Assembly (NCBI RefSeq): GCF_003576375.1
Contig: NZ_QWGE01000004.1
Location: 248,001-312,000, forward strand
Reading direction: 5' to 3'
DNA length: 64,000 nt
From: Pontibacter oryzae
Lineage (GTDB): Bacteria > Bacteroidota > Bacteroidia > Cytophagales > Hymenobacteraceae
This document shows positions 1 through 8,536 of the stretch, piece by piece. The notes beneath the pieces were generated by a model, which had not been told where the DNA came from, searched no databases, and saw only the letters and a list, made by a program, of their open reading frames with translations. A program made the position numbers and the translations under genes. Within the stretch, counting starts at the first letter, position 1, and every line of letters begins with the position of its first letter.

Positions 1-922
1 GTCCAGTGCTGGAAGTGTCGCGGGCGCGGCTTTTATCGATGCGGTAAAAGCGCTCGAAAATGCGGTTAATGTGTTCCTGGCCTATGCCTTTGCCATCGTC
101 TTTTACGGTGATGATATACTTCTTCTTTCCCTCATCAAACATCACCCAAATGTTGCCTCCTTTGCGGCCATACTTTATGGCATTGTCAATCAGGTTGGTA
201 AACACCTGCCGGATACGGTTTGGGTCTGCAAAAAGCATGATCTGCTCATCAGGGCTGGCTTCTACGTGCAGCGTTATCTCGTGTTGTGCCGCTTTCTGCT
301 CCAATTGCTCGGCAACTTCACGCACCAACTGGGCCACATCAAAGTTACGCTTGGCCATCTTCACGACGCCTTTCTCAAACTGCGAGATACTGATCAGGTC
401 CTGCACCAGCACATCGAGTCCATCTAAGCTTTTAGCTGCTTTCTGCAAAAATCGCTCCCGCACGTTTGGGTCGTCCATGGCGCCATCCAGCAGGGTATGG
501 ATAAAACCCTGAGCAGCAAAAATAGGTGTTTTCAACTCATGCGAAACATCGGCCAAAAACTCGCGGCGCATTGATTGGAGGCGTTTCAGCTCGTCAATTT
601 CCTGCTGCTTGCGCTCTGCAATCATATAAATATCTTCCTTTATTTTCATCAGCGGGTCAGCCGAGAAACTGGAGCGGCTCTCTGCCTTCCTAAAATCCTG
701 GCGCTTTATTTTTTCCAGGCTGGAGTATACATTTTTCACCTCTTTAAACACAAGCGCCTCGTAGGAGAAATGCACAAGTATAAAGCAGCTTACAAACACT
801 ATTACTAGTGCCACCATTAGGCCATGCGATGAGAAGTAGCTGGCTAAAGCAAGAAAGGCGGTGAGCACAACTGCTACCGCCAATGATGTTAAAAGGGCAA
901 GCGTACGGGAATTGAAATTCAT
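1..922 (-). CDS. Sensor histidine kinase, C-terminus cut by window edge
   Basis: Membrane sensor kinase expected to phosphorylate the response regulator encoded just upstream in the same transcript. I translated it from the ATG at 922; it stays open to base 1, so the catalytic end is missing. Two hydrophobic segments lie at about residues 8-30 and 34-54 with almost no periplasmic loop. An H-box reading FLADVSHELKTP follows, with the phospho-accepting His at residue 128. Then come an N-box (RIRQVFTNLIDNAIKYG) and a G1 box (DDGKGIG); the window ends at the G2 region. The start lies 3 bases past the regulator's stop, so the pair is co-transcribed. The regulator-then-kinase order resembles PhoB/PhoR-type pairs. 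No phosphate genes are in view, so the stimulus is unknown. Confidence 0.93.
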   Translation of the reverse strand, partial: MNFNSRTLALLTSLAVAVVLTAFLALASYFSSHGLMVALVIVFVSCFILVHFSYEALVFKEVKNVYSSLEKIKRQDFRKAESRSSFSADPLMKIKEDIYMIAERKQQEIDELKRLQSMRREFLADVSHELKTPIFAAQGFIHTLLDGAMDDPNVRERFLQKAAKSLDGLDVLVQDLISISQFEKGVVKMAKRNFDVAQLVREVAEQLEQKAAQHEITLHVEASPDEQIMLFADPNRIRQVFTNLIDNAIKYGRKGGNIWVMFDEGKKKYIITVKDDGKGIGQEHINRIFERFYRIDKSRARDTSSTG

Positions 923-925
923 TTA

Positions 926-1615
926 TCAGTCGGTGTTGAACTTGTAGCCCACGCCTTTAATGGTTTTGATGTTATCTTCGCCGATTTTCTCACGAACCTT
1001 GCGGATGTGTACATCTACAGTGCGGGCAATTACATAAACATCGTTTCCCCAAACGTTGTTCAATAGCTCCTCGCGGCTGAAAACCTTGTTGGGAGTAGCA
1101 GCTAAAAAGGCCAGTAATTCAAACTCTTTTTTTGGAAGGGTAATTTTCTGCTCGCCTTTGTACACGGCAAAGCTGGTTCGGTCTATGCGCAGGTCACCTG
1201 CCTCGATTACTTTATCTTCTTCTTCCTGCTGCGCATCGCGGCGGGCAAAAGCGGCCAAGCGACTTAGTAAGGCACGGGGCTTTATGGGCTTATTAATAAA
1301 ATCATCGGCACCAGCCTCGAAAGCGGCCACTTCTGAGAATTCCTCTGAGCGGGCCGTGAGGAAAATGATGTGTGTCTGTCGGAAATCAGGCATCTCGCGT
1401 AAGTGGCGGCAAGCAGCGATACCATCCATCACAGGCATCATCACGTCCATCAGAATCACATCTGGCTTTATTTGTGCAGCAGTGTCGATTGCTTTTTTGC
1501 CATTGTCGGCTGTTGTTACCTCGTAGCCTTCGCGGGCAAGGTTGTATTGCAGTAACTCTACGATGTCCGGATCATCGTCTACTACTAAGATCTTGTAACT
1601 TGATGCAGTTTGCAC
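926..1615 (-). CDS. OmpR/PhoB-family response regulator
   Basis: Cytoplasmic two-component transcription factor of 229 aa, the usual length for the OmpR/PhoB family. The N-terminal receiver domain (about residues 7-120) has the acidic pair in VVDDDPD, the phospho-acceptor Asp57 in LMDVMMP, a Thr in FLTARSEE and the Lys in INKPIKP. A winged-helix DNA-binding domain fills about residues 133-229 (KKEFELLAFLA, VFSREELLNNVWG, RTVDVHIRKVREKIG, GVGYKF). It is the first gene of a two-gene minus-strand operon with the histidine kinase. Upstream, a possible -7 element (TATATTTG on the minus strand, 1728-1735) lies about 110 bases before the start. PhoB-like by sequence, but the target genes cannot be told from here. 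Confidence 0.95.
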   Translation of the reverse strand: MQTASSYKILVVDDDPDIVELLQYNLAREGYEVTTADNGKKAIDTAAQIKPDVILMDVMMPVMDGIAACRHLREMPDFRQTHIIFLTARSEEFSEVAAFEAGADDFINKPIKPRALLSRLAAFARRDAQQEEEDKVIEAGDLRIDRTSFAVYKGEQKITLPKKEFELLAFLAATPNKVFSREELLNNVWGNDVYVIARTVDVHIRKVREKIGEDNIKTIKGVGYKFNTD

Positions 1616-1821
1616 GATATAATGGGATTAGTATATGGTAAAGGTCGGGTTGTGTCCAGCGCTTTGGAGCGCTTTCCATATTTTAACCTGCAGCAATATT
1701 GCCAAAAGCACTACTTATTTTCCTTTACAAATATATCATACATTATGGCAATTTAAGTTGAGGCATTCCAATCATAATGTTTTCTTAACATTCTTAGGTA
1801 AGGGCGCTGCTGCTGAGGCAT

Positions 1822-1851
1822 AAAAAAAGCCAGCATCATGGCTGGCTTTTA
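1822..1851 (-). terminator. Rho-independent terminator of the DUF3108 gene
   Basis: AAAGCCAGC pairs with GCTGGCTTT around a short loop (about 1826-1849). On the minus strand it is followed by a run of T. It sits 5 bases past the stop of the gene ending at 1856. Confidence 0.85.
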
Positions 1852-1855
1852 TAAT

Positions 1856-2665
1856 TTAGTTGCGTGCTAACACGAGCTCGTTCTTCAGGTTTTTGTAATC
1901 GTACAAATTGACTTTTACAGAGCCGACAAACATTTCTGCTTTTATCAGTACAGGTATTTTATTCTTGTCATCTGAGAGGTAAACGGTAATGGAGTTTTCA
2001 CCATCAAACATCTCGTTCTTCGGCATACGCGGCACAAGCTTAATTGCCTTGATGTCGCCGGCTTTAGTATTCACCACTTCGCGGCCACGGTACTCAACCT
2101 CCATTTTAAAGCTCTCCTCATCAAAGAAGCCCTGTACGGTAGTTTTGTCTCCAACGCGCATGCGGTCGTAGTTCAGGGTGCGCAGGTAGTAGAAGCCGCT
2201 TACAATATCCTGCACGTTGTCGGTTACCTTGTAGGTTTTCTTCTCAACGTTTTTAGACTTTTTCTTTTTCTCTACATGTGCCTTGTTGCTATAATGGTCA
2301 AAGTCTACAGTTTCGCTTTTGCGATAGCTGCCCTCTTCTATGTTTCTGAAAGACCGCTGCGGCACTATAGCTGCCGTATCAATGTAAGATTGCCAGGTAT
2401 CGCGGATGCGCAGAAACAGGTCGAAAGAGCCATTGGTTTTTCCTGTAACAGTGGCTTTATAGCAAGGGCGATTATTTACGCGGTGGAGGCTCGGAGATAT
2501 GTCTATCACAGCTTCTGCAGCCGTGATGGGGCCGTAGTGTACTTTATACTTCAAAACTTCGCCGGTGCCAAAGCTGTCGTTTGGCAACTGGCGCATGCTT
2601 TCTTTACTAACAAAGCCAACTAATATAAGTGTGAGTATAAGGATGGGAGGAATAAACTTATTCAT
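1856..2665 (-). CDS. DUF3108 domain-containing exported protein
   Basis: Protein of 269 aa with an N-terminal hydrophobic segment (MNKFIPPILILTLILVGFVS) that acts as a signal peptide or anchor. The rest matches the DUF3108 pattern as I know it: GEVLKYKVHYGPITAAEA near residue 37, then a mainly beta region with FDLFLRIRDTWQSYID and a C-terminal TVYLSDDKNKIPVLIKAEM stretch. DUF3108 proteins are periplasmic or outer-membrane associated and their biochemical role is not established. It is transcribed alone from the minus strand, between its own terminator and the recA terminator. No catalytic motif is visible. Confidence 0.8.
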   Translation of the reverse strand: MNKFIPPILILTLILVGFVSKESMRQLPNDSFGTGEVLKYKVHYGPITAAEAVIDISPSLHRVNNRPCYKATVTGKTNGSFDLFLRIRDTWQSYIDTAAIVPQRSFRNIEEGSYRKSETVDFDHYSNKAHVEKKKKSKNVEKKTYKVTDNVQDIVSGFYYLRTLNYDRMRVGDKTTVQGFFDEESFKMEVEYRGREVVNTKAGDIKAIKLVPRMPKNEMFDGENSITVYLSDDKNKIPVLIKAEMFVGSVKVNLYDYKNLKNELVLARN

Positions 2666-2789
2666 ATGTGCCTTCGGTTATGATTTTCAGTTATGTTACT
2701 TGGTTTTAATCAAGTTTTGTACCAACTGTATCTCAAAACTTAAGTTATAAAATATGAGTTTGCTAATCAACTCATTGCAAGCAATATAA

Positions 2790-2825
2790 TAAAAAAGGTG
2801 CTACCCATAGTAGCACCTTTTTTAT
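2790..2825 (-). terminator. recA terminator
   Basis: AAAAAAGGTGCTA and TAGCACCTTTTTT form a 13-bp perfect stem around CCCATAG. It lies 24 bases past the recA stop, with T on the minus-strand exit side. Confidence 0.9.
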
Positions 2826-2848
2826 TACTTCAGATTAGGGAATAAAGT

Positions 2849-3892
2849 TCATTCAGCAGCAGCGGCGTCATCCAGGGCAGCGGCAACTTTCTCCGGCTCG
2901 CCTTTCACAATCGCTCTGATCTTGCCTTCTATCTCTTCCATCAGCTCAGGGTTGTCAAGCAGGATCTGCTTCACGCCGTCGCGGCCCTGGCCCAGCTTAT
3001 CGCCGTTATAAGAGAACCAAGAACCTGATTTGTTCACGATGCCCAGCTCAACACCAAGGTCAAGAATTTCGCCTACTTTGGAGATACCCTCGCCATACAT
3101 AATGTCGAACTCAACAACTTTAAATGGAGGCGCTACTTTGTTCTTTACAACCTTAACGCGGGTGCGGTTACCTGTAATGTTGTCTGCGCTTTCCTTGATC
3201 TGGCCAATACGGCGGATATCCAAACGTACGGAAGCGTAGAATTTCAAGGCATTACCACCGGTAGTTGTTTCAGGGTTGCCGAACATTACACCAATTTTCT
3301 CGCGCAACTGGTTAATAAAGATACAAGTACATCCGGTTTTGTTGATAGTACCTGTAAGCTTACGAAGCGCCTGCGACATCAAGCGTGCCTGCAAACCCAT
3401 TTTGCTATCACCCATGTCGCCTTCAAGTTCGCCTTTCGGTACGAGGGCGGCCACGGAGTCAATCACGATAATGTCAATAGCGCCGGAGCGGATCAGGTGG
3501 TCGGCAATTTCAAGTGCCTGCTCGCCATTGTCTGGCTGAGATATTAATAAGTTCTCTGTGTCAATGCCTAATTTCTGGGCGTATATTCGGTCAAATGCGT
3601 GCTCTGCATCTATAAACGCTGCCAAGCCGCCTTTACGCTGTGCTTCGGCAATGCAGTGCATGGTAAGCGTAGTTTTACCAGATGATTCCGGGCCATAGAT
3701 TTCTACGACACGGCCGCGCGGCAAACCGCCTATACCTAAAGCAATATCAAGGCCTAGCGAACCAGTCGAGATAGCTGGGATGTCCTCTACCTTGTTGTCG
3801 CTCAACTTCATTACGGTGCCTTTACCGTAGGTTTTGTCAAGCTTGTCCATGGTCAGCTGCAAGGCCTTTAGTTTTTCGTTGCTTACGCTCAT
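2849..3892 (-). CDS. recA: Recombinase RecA
   Basis: DNA strand-exchange ATPase for homologous recombination and SOS co-protease activity. At 347 aa it has the usual RecA length. Diagnostic motifs are the Walker A loop GPESSGKT (near residue 66), [19 protein letters not shown] as Walker B with the start of loop L1, [21 protein letters not shown] as loop L2, and the C-terminal domain with an acidic/Ala-rich tail ([13 protein letters not shown]). It is a single gene with its own terminator, transcribed away from the outer-membrane protein gene at 4053. I saw no LexA-box-like site in the 80-base upstream gap, but I cannot exclude one. Confidence 0.99.
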   Translation of the reverse strand: MSVSNEKLKALQLTMDKLDKTYGKGTVMKLSDNKVEDIPAISTGSLGLDIALGIGGLPRGRVVEIYGPESSGKTTLTMHCIAEAQRKGGLAAFIDAEHAFDRIYAQKLGIDTENLLISQPDNGEQALEIADHLIRSGAIDIIVIDSVAALVPKGELEGDMGDSKMGLQARLMSQALRKLTGTINKTGCTCIFINQLREKIGVMFGNPETTTGGNALKFYASVRLDIRRIGQIKESADNITGNRTRVKVVKNKVAPPFKVVEFDIMYGEGISKVGEILDLGVELGIVNKSGSWFSYNGDKLGQGRDGVKQILLDNPELMEEIEGKIRAIVKGEPEKVAAALDDAAAAE

Positions 3893-4052
3893 GTGTGTTT
3901 TATTAATTAGCTTTATATTGAAGGTGAAATTACGAATTAGGAGGCAATCTGCAAAATAGTTTGCAAGTATTTTGCTAATTATTTTAGCTGATTGGCGCCG
4001 TCTGATTATAACACAGCTTTATCGCTTTTTGTCCCATACTTCTCTCTTTTTT

Positions 4053-5204
4053 ATGCGTATTCTGAAAGTTTTTTTTCTGCTGATTTTCTTGATAGTTAGC
4101 CACTTTTCTGATGCGCAGGTAACTAACCGGGCATTGCTCCAGAGCATCCCTTTAAAAGAAGAAAATGCTAATGAAATTAGGATAAACGTGCAGGCGCTTG
4201 GCTTTATGAAGAACAACGAGTACTTCAATAAAATCGCTGACGGCTATACTTTGTTTGGCTATCAATTGCAGCCAAGTGTCAGCTACCAACCCTCTAAAGA
4301 CGTTATTATTCAGGCGGGGGTTTTGCTATGGAAAGACTTTGGCACAGCAGGTTACGAGGACATTACCCCCACTTTCACCATCAAAGTAAAAAAGCAGCAA
4401 TGGGAGCTGCTGTTCGGTACGCTTGAGGGCAACCTGAACCATGGCTACATTGAGCCTCTCTATGATTTTGAACGCCTGGTCACCAACAGGCTTGAGCATG
4501 GTGTACAATATAAAGTTAATATCAATAGTTTAAAGCTAGATGCCTGGGTAGACTGGGCCAATATGCTGTACCGCGGGGAAAACGACCAGGAACAGATAAA
4601 CGGCGGCGCGGCCCTGGCTATACTTTTGCTGCAGCGCCAAGGGGAACAGCACCCGGCAGACAGCCTGCGGGTAACTCTGCCAGTGCAATTTACCGCGCAG
4701 CACAAAGGCGGACAGATCGATGCCTCGGAGCTGCCGCTCACTACACTGGCTAATGCCGCTATTGGCGTAGAGGTGGAGAAGAAGTATGACCGAATGTTTT
4801 TGCACCGCCTCTACACCAAAAACTACCTGGTAAGTTACAAGGATTTTTCGAATGAGAAGCAACTTGCTTTTAGGCAGGGGCACGGTGTATACGTTAACAT
4901 TGGCGCCGACACCAAGTACCAGGATGTAATGCTGAGTTACTGGCGTGGCAAAGGGTATGTGACCGAACTGGGCGGAAAGCTGTACCAGTCTGGCTCTACC
5001 ACGTTTAAGTACCCCGATTACCAAGAGAAAGAGCGTGAATTGCTCATACTAAGGTTAATGAGGGATTATAATTTGGCTGAAAACCTGAGCCTGACCATGC
5101 GCCTGGAGCCGGTGCTGGATTTCCAGAACCCCAAGCTGGAGTTTGCGAGCGGCCTTTACCTAAACTTTAACACCGATTTCTTCCTGGCCAGGCCAAGAAA
5201 GTAG
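4053..5204 (+). CDS. Predicted outer-membrane beta-barrel protein, unknown function
   Basis: I prefer the ATG at 4053 to the upstream one at 3972. From there the protein (383 aa) begins with a clear signal peptide, MRILKVFFLLIFLIVSHFS, ending at DAQ; the longer start would bury it behind 27 unlikely residues. The mature part has many alternating aromatic/polar stretches typical of barrel strands (YQLQPSVSYQ, VIIQAGVLLWKDFG, WELLFGTLEG, LSLTMRLEPVLDF) and ends LYLNFNTDFFLARPRK. That supports an outer-membrane barrel of porin type. I do not recognise a named family. It is divergent from recA and convergent with the acetyltransferase at 5220. Confidence 0.75.
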   Translation: MRILKVFFLLIFLIVSHFSDAQVTNRALLQSIPLKEENANEIRINVQALGFMKNNEYFNKIADGYTLFGYQLQPSVSYQPSKDVIIQAGVLLWKDFGTAGYEDITPTFTIKVKKQQWELLFGTLEGNLNHGYIEPLYDFERLVTNRLEHGVQYKVNINSLKLDAWVDWANMLYRGENDQEQINGGAALAILLLQRQGEQHPADSLRVTLPVQFTAQHKGGQIDASELPLTTLANAAIGVEVEKKYDRMFLHRLYTKNYLVSYKDFSNEKQLAFRQGHGVYVNIGADTKYQDVMLSYWRGKGYVTELGGKLYQSGSTTFKYPDYQEKERELLILRLMRDYNLAENLSLTMRLEPVLDFQNPKLEFASGLYLNFNTDFFLARPRK

Positions 5205-5219
5205 CAAGCAACGTATAGA

Positions 5220-5852
5220 TCAGGCAATGGCGGTAGAGTTCTGTTCGTGCTGCTGCTCCTGCTTCTCCTCAAAATCGTGGCGCGTGAAGCCGTAATAGCT
5301 CAGGTCCAGCAACTCTTCTGAATCGGCGCCCCGGTAGTCGCAGCGGAGTATGCCCTCTTTCTGAAAACCGCAGCGCTCTGCCAGCCTGCCAAAGCTCTCG
5401 TTGGCCGCTGTGCAACGCAGGTATACTTTGTTCATCTTTAAAGCCCGAAAGGCAAACTGTATCACTTCCTCCAAGGCTTCTTGCGCCAGGCTTTTAGTGG
5501 CAGGCCATGCCGTAAAGTATAAACCCAGCTCAGCCTTTGGCACAGAACGGTCCAGGTTTTTCAGGGCGATGTCGCCGATGTAACTGTTATCGTTTTTCAG
5601 CCATACGCCAAAGTCGAAGCTGCGGCGGTTATCCCAGTCGGTGCTTAATTGCTGCACTTGCGTGCGGGCATCATCCAGGGCGCGTACCCTAGCCAGCCTA
5701 CCCGAAAAAGCGGGCGCCAGATAGGCGGTATTCTCTTGCAGCAGGCGCATAAAATCGCTTTCATCACCATCCTGATAAGGGCGTAGGATGAGGTTGTGCG
5801 TGGTTAGCTGCTTCTCGAAAGCATCAGGTTGCGTGTTGTATAGGTAACTCAT
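5220..5852 (-). CDS. GNAT-family N-acetyltransferase, RimJ/RimL-like
   Basis: Cytoplasmic acetyl-CoA-dependent N-acetyltransferase of 210 aa. The N-terminus (TTHNLILRPYQDGDESDFMRL) is the usual RimJ/RimL opening. YIGDIALKNLDRSVPKAELGLY covers the central strands, and ATKSLAQEALEEVIQFAF occupies the place of the acetyl-CoA loop. NESFGRLAERCGFQKEGILR is the classic motif B of RimL-type enzymes. The acceptor could be a ribosomal protein N-terminus or a small molecule; nothing nearby decides it. The C-terminal tail is unusually Glu/Gln-rich (EEKQEQQHEQNSTAIA) and is probably disordered. Confidence 0.88.
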   Translation of the reverse strand: MSYLYNTQPDAFEKQLTTHNLILRPYQDGDESDFMRLLQENTAYLAPAFSGRLARVRALDDARTQVQQLSTDWDNRRSFDFGVWLKNDNSYIGDIALKNLDRSVPKAELGLYFTAWPATKSLAQEALEEVIQFAFRALKMNKVYLRCTAANESFGRLAERCGFQKEGILRCDYRGADSEELLDLSYYGFTRHDFEEKQEQQHEQNSTAIA

Positions 5853-6018
5853 AGGTATAAGGGGGTAAGCGTGTAAAAAGTCATGCCGTTGCTTTCTCTT
5901 ACGCTAACCGCCATAAAACGTGCAGGCCCGCTCCAAAATCAGACTTTCATCAACTACCAGCGATATTTGTCGTTACAAGTAACTGTTGTACTGATGCAAT
6001 CTTAATAACTGAAAACAA

Positions 6019-6882
6019 ATGAAAAAAAGACTTGAAGGAAAAGTAGCCATCGTAACGGGTGGGGGCTCAGGCATAGGCGAAGCGATATGTAAGAAGTTTG
6101 CCCGCGAGGGAGCCAGCGTAGTAGTGGCCGGCCTGCCCGAAGACCCTGTGGAAGACGTTGCCAAGGAAATACAGCAGGAGGGAGGCGATGCCATTCCGTT
6201 TACCGGAGACCTGTCGGTGTTGGCAGTAGCCGAAAGTTGCGTGGAGCTGGCCGTGAAACAATATGGTAAGTTGGATGTGCTGGTGAATAATGCAGGCACT
6301 TTCCCGGAGACAAACCTGCTCAGTGAGTTCTCGGAAGAAGCCTTTGATTACCTTCTGAAAAACAACATCCGGACGGCCTTTGCCATGAGCAAGGCGGCGC
6401 TGCCCGAGCTTCAGAAGACCAAGGGAAACATTGTGAGTGCTGGCTCTGAGTCTGGTGCACTGGGTATTGCCCAAAACGCACCGTATGGGGGTACCAAAGG
6501 CTTTATACACGCGTTTACCAAAGGGCTTGCCGCAGAGCAGGCGCAGAATGGGGTGCGCTGCAACATCGTAGCCCCAGGCCCGATCGACACTGGCTGGACG
6601 CACAAAGAAACCGGCCCGATGGATGCTCAAATGGAGCAGATGGTTACCAAAGGCACTTTAATGGGGCGGCGCGGCACGCCAGAGGAAGTAGCGAATGTAT
6701 ACTTGTTCCTGGCCTCGGATGAGGCATCGTATGTAACGGGAGCCATTTTTCCGGTGGATGGCGGTACGCTTATTGCCAAAGGCCCGGCCGGAGACCAGGC
6801 TTCAGAAAGTATGAAAAAACAACCAGACGGAGAGCTAATACTCAAGCATTCTAAAGACAGCCATACTTCTGTCCGGAAATAG
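6019..6882 (+). CDS. SDR-family NAD(P)-dependent oxidoreductase
   Basis: Classical short-chain dehydrogenase of 287 aa. The glycine-rich cofactor loop is TGGGSGIG near residue 14. LVNNAGTFPE is the NAG motif. The catalytic Ser lies in VSAGSESGA and the Tyr/Lys pair in YGGTKG. PGPIDTGWT follows, and GRRGTPEEVANVYLFLASDEASYVTGAIFPVDGG is the standard substrate-lid and C-terminal region. About 30 extra charged residues follow the core (KGPAGDQASESMKKQPDGE and on), so it is longer than the usual 250 aa. It is a single gene ending at a hairpin terminator. The substrate cannot be inferred. Confidence 0.93.
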   Translation: MKKRLEGKVAIVTGGGSGIGEAICKKFAREGASVVVAGLPEDPVEDVAKEIQQEGGDAIPFTGDLSVLAVAESCVELAVKQYGKLDVLVNNAGTFPETNLLSEFSEEAFDYLLKNNIRTAFAMSKAALPELQKTKGNIVSAGSESGALGIAQNAPYGGTKGFIHAFTKGLAAEQAQNGVRCNIVAPGPIDTGWTHKETGPMDAQMEQMVTKGTLMGRRGTPEEVANVYLFLASDEASYVTGAIFPVDGGTLIAKGPAGDQASESMKKQPDGELILKHSKDSHTSVRK

Positions 6883-6902
6883 CTCAAGTAAACGAAAAAA
6901 AG

Positions 6903-6937
6903 AAGGCCAGCTTCTATCAGAGGAGCTGGCCTTTTAT
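6903..6937. terminator. Bidirectional terminator between convergent genes
   Basis: AAGGCCAGCT pairs with AGCTGGCCTT around an 11-base loop. There is a T run on the plus side and an A-rich stretch (T on the minus strand) on the left. It serves the SDR gene (plus) and the 142-aa gene (minus). Confidence 0.85.
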
Positions 6938-6969
6938 GTCTAGTAAACCGCTATCTGGCAGTTTATACT

Positions 6970-7398
6970 TTACGCGTTCAGGAACGGGTAGTTGAAATGC
7001 TTCGGGCTGTGCAGGTTCTGCTGTATCATCATTACCTCCAAAGTATGAGCCGTTTCCTTGAAGTACTCGAGGCGGCGGTACAGCATTTCTTTCTGTAGCA
7101 CAGTGCCAGTGGCTGTTTTGATATAGGCTTTCTTATCTTCCAGCACGCGGTGCATCACTTCGTTCACTTTTTCCTCGTTTTGGGCATACCACTGCTGAAA
7201 ATCGAACAGGCGGGCAGCGCCAGGGGTAGATGAGGAGAAGTCAAGGCCGTGCAATCTTAGCACATCTGCCAACAGGTCTACTTCCAGCGGAATAGACGTG
7301 TTGTAAGGCATAGAGCGAATTTCGAGCTTGCTGTTAAGTGCGCCGGCTATCGTAGCCAGGTTATCCTTAAAGCGAAAGAATAAAGCAGCCGCTTCCAT
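6970..7398 (-). CDS. Hypothetical protein, 142 aa
   Basis: I do not recognise a family. The protein is soluble-looking, with no signal peptide or membrane segment. The C-terminal two thirds read as amphipathic helices (WYAQNEEKVNEVMHRVLEDK, MLYRRLEYFKETAHTLEVMM). It is bounded by a bidirectional terminator downstream. A possible -7 element (TAATTTTG on the minus strand, 7436-7443) lies 38 bases before the ATG. That supports expression as a single gene. No function is proposed. Confidence 0.7.
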   Translation of the reverse strand: MEAAALFFRFKDNLATIAGALNSKLEIRSMPYNTSIPLEVDLLADVLRLHGLDFSSSTPGAARLFDFQQWYAQNEEKVNEVMHRVLEDKKAYIKTATGTVLQKEMLYRRLEYFKETAHTLEVMMIQQNLHSPKHFNYPFLNA

Positions 7399-7563
7399 AG
7401 AGCTTTTTGGGTAATGTGAAAAAATAATGAAGGTGCAAAATTACACCATTTTGCAAGGATTGCTAAAATGTTTGATGTATAAATTGCCGGAGCGTAAGAA
7501 TGCAGGTCCGCAGCTGAAGTATAAACGGTGAAGTATACTTTTGCCTGGCACCCGGGCGAAAGC

Positions 7564-8529
7564 TTAAAGAAGCTCCCCGATCAGTTGCTCCTCAGTAATG
7601 CCTTCTGCCTCTGCTTTAAAGTTGCGCACAATGCGGTGGCGCAGAATTGGCATGGCTACGGCCTGCACGTCCTCAATGTCGGGGCTATACTTGCCGTTAA
7701 GGATGGCGTTGCACTTGGCACCCACAATCAGGTGCTGCGAGGCTCTTGGGCCAGCGCCCCACTCCAGGAACTGGTTGGCCTGCTTGGAGGCCATAGGCAT
7801 GTTGGGGCGGGTTTTATGCACCAGTTGCACAGCATACTCTACCACGTTATCAGTTACCGGCACGCGGCGCACCAATTGCTGAAAGGCAAGTATATCATCG
7901 GCGTGCAGGATCTTGCGGAGTTGGCTTACGGCTGCGCCCGTCGTGTTTTTTACAATCTGCAACTCCGACTCGTAGCTTGGGTAACCCAACGTGATGTTGA
8001 ACATGAAACGGTCCAGCTGCGCTTCCGGCAAGGGGTATGTTCCTTCCTGCTCAATCGGGTTTTGGGTAGCCAGCACGAAGAAAGGCTTTGGCAAATCATA
8101 CTTGCGGCCTGCTACCGTTACGGAGTGCTCCTGCATGGCCTCAAGCAGTGCTGCCTGGGTTTTGGGCGGCGTGCGGTTAATCTCGTCAGCCAAAACAATA
8201 TTGGCGAAGATGGGCCCTGTCACAAACCGGAAATTTCGGTCTTTATCCAGTGTTTCCGCGCCTACAATGTCGGAGGGCATTAGGTCGGGTGTGAACTGCA
8301 CCCGGTTAAAGCTCATGTCCAGCGTAGAGGCTATCGTCTGGATAAGAAGGGTTTTAGCCAAACCCGGCACGCCTACCAACAAACAGTGCCCCTGACAAAA
8401 AACAGCTGTAAGCACTAGCCTTACTACATCGTCCTGCCCTACAATTACTTTTGAGATCTCGGATGTCAGCTCCTGGTAGGAGTGGTGCAGGGCGTCGGCT
8501 GCTTCTTTGTCAGAGGTGAACTGCGTCAT
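7564..8529 (-). CDS. MoxR-family AAA+ ATPase
   Basis: Chaperone-like AAA+ ATPase of 321 aa. Walker A is GVPGLAKT (near residue 58), in the MoxR-typical form. Walker B is VLADEINRTPPKTQAALLEAMQE, sensor 1 is FVLATQNPIEQEGTYPLPEAQLDRF, and AGPRASQHLIVGAK lies in the C-terminal lid. MoxR ATPases assist maturation of partner proteins, often with von Willebrand-factor proteins of the Bat type. It starts 7 bases after the SurA-like foldase gene stops and is the last gene of a three-gene minus-strand run concerned with envelope folding. A BatD-like gene is in the window (31560) but 23 kb away. Confidence 0.95.
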   Translation of the reverse strand: MTQFTSDKEAADALHHSYQELTSEISKVIVGQDDVVRLVLTAVFCQGHCLLVGVPGLAKTLLIQTIASTLDMSFNRVQFTPDLMPSDIVGAETLDKDRNFRFVTGPIFANIVLADEINRTPPKTQAALLEAMQEHSVTVAGRKYDLPKPFFVLATQNPIEQEGTYPLPEAQLDRFMFNITLGYPSYESELQIVKNTTGAAVSQLRKILHADDILAFQQLVRRVPVTDNVVEYAVQLVHKTRPNMPMASKQANQFLEWGAGPRASQHLIVGAKCNAILNGKYSPDIEDVQAVAMPILRHRIVRNFKAEAEGITEEQLIGELL

Positions 8530-8536
8530 GTTTTGC

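Noticed and set aside
3972..4052. Longer start of the outer-membrane protein
   Set aside because: It would place 27 residues before a normal signal peptide; the ATG at 4053 is better.
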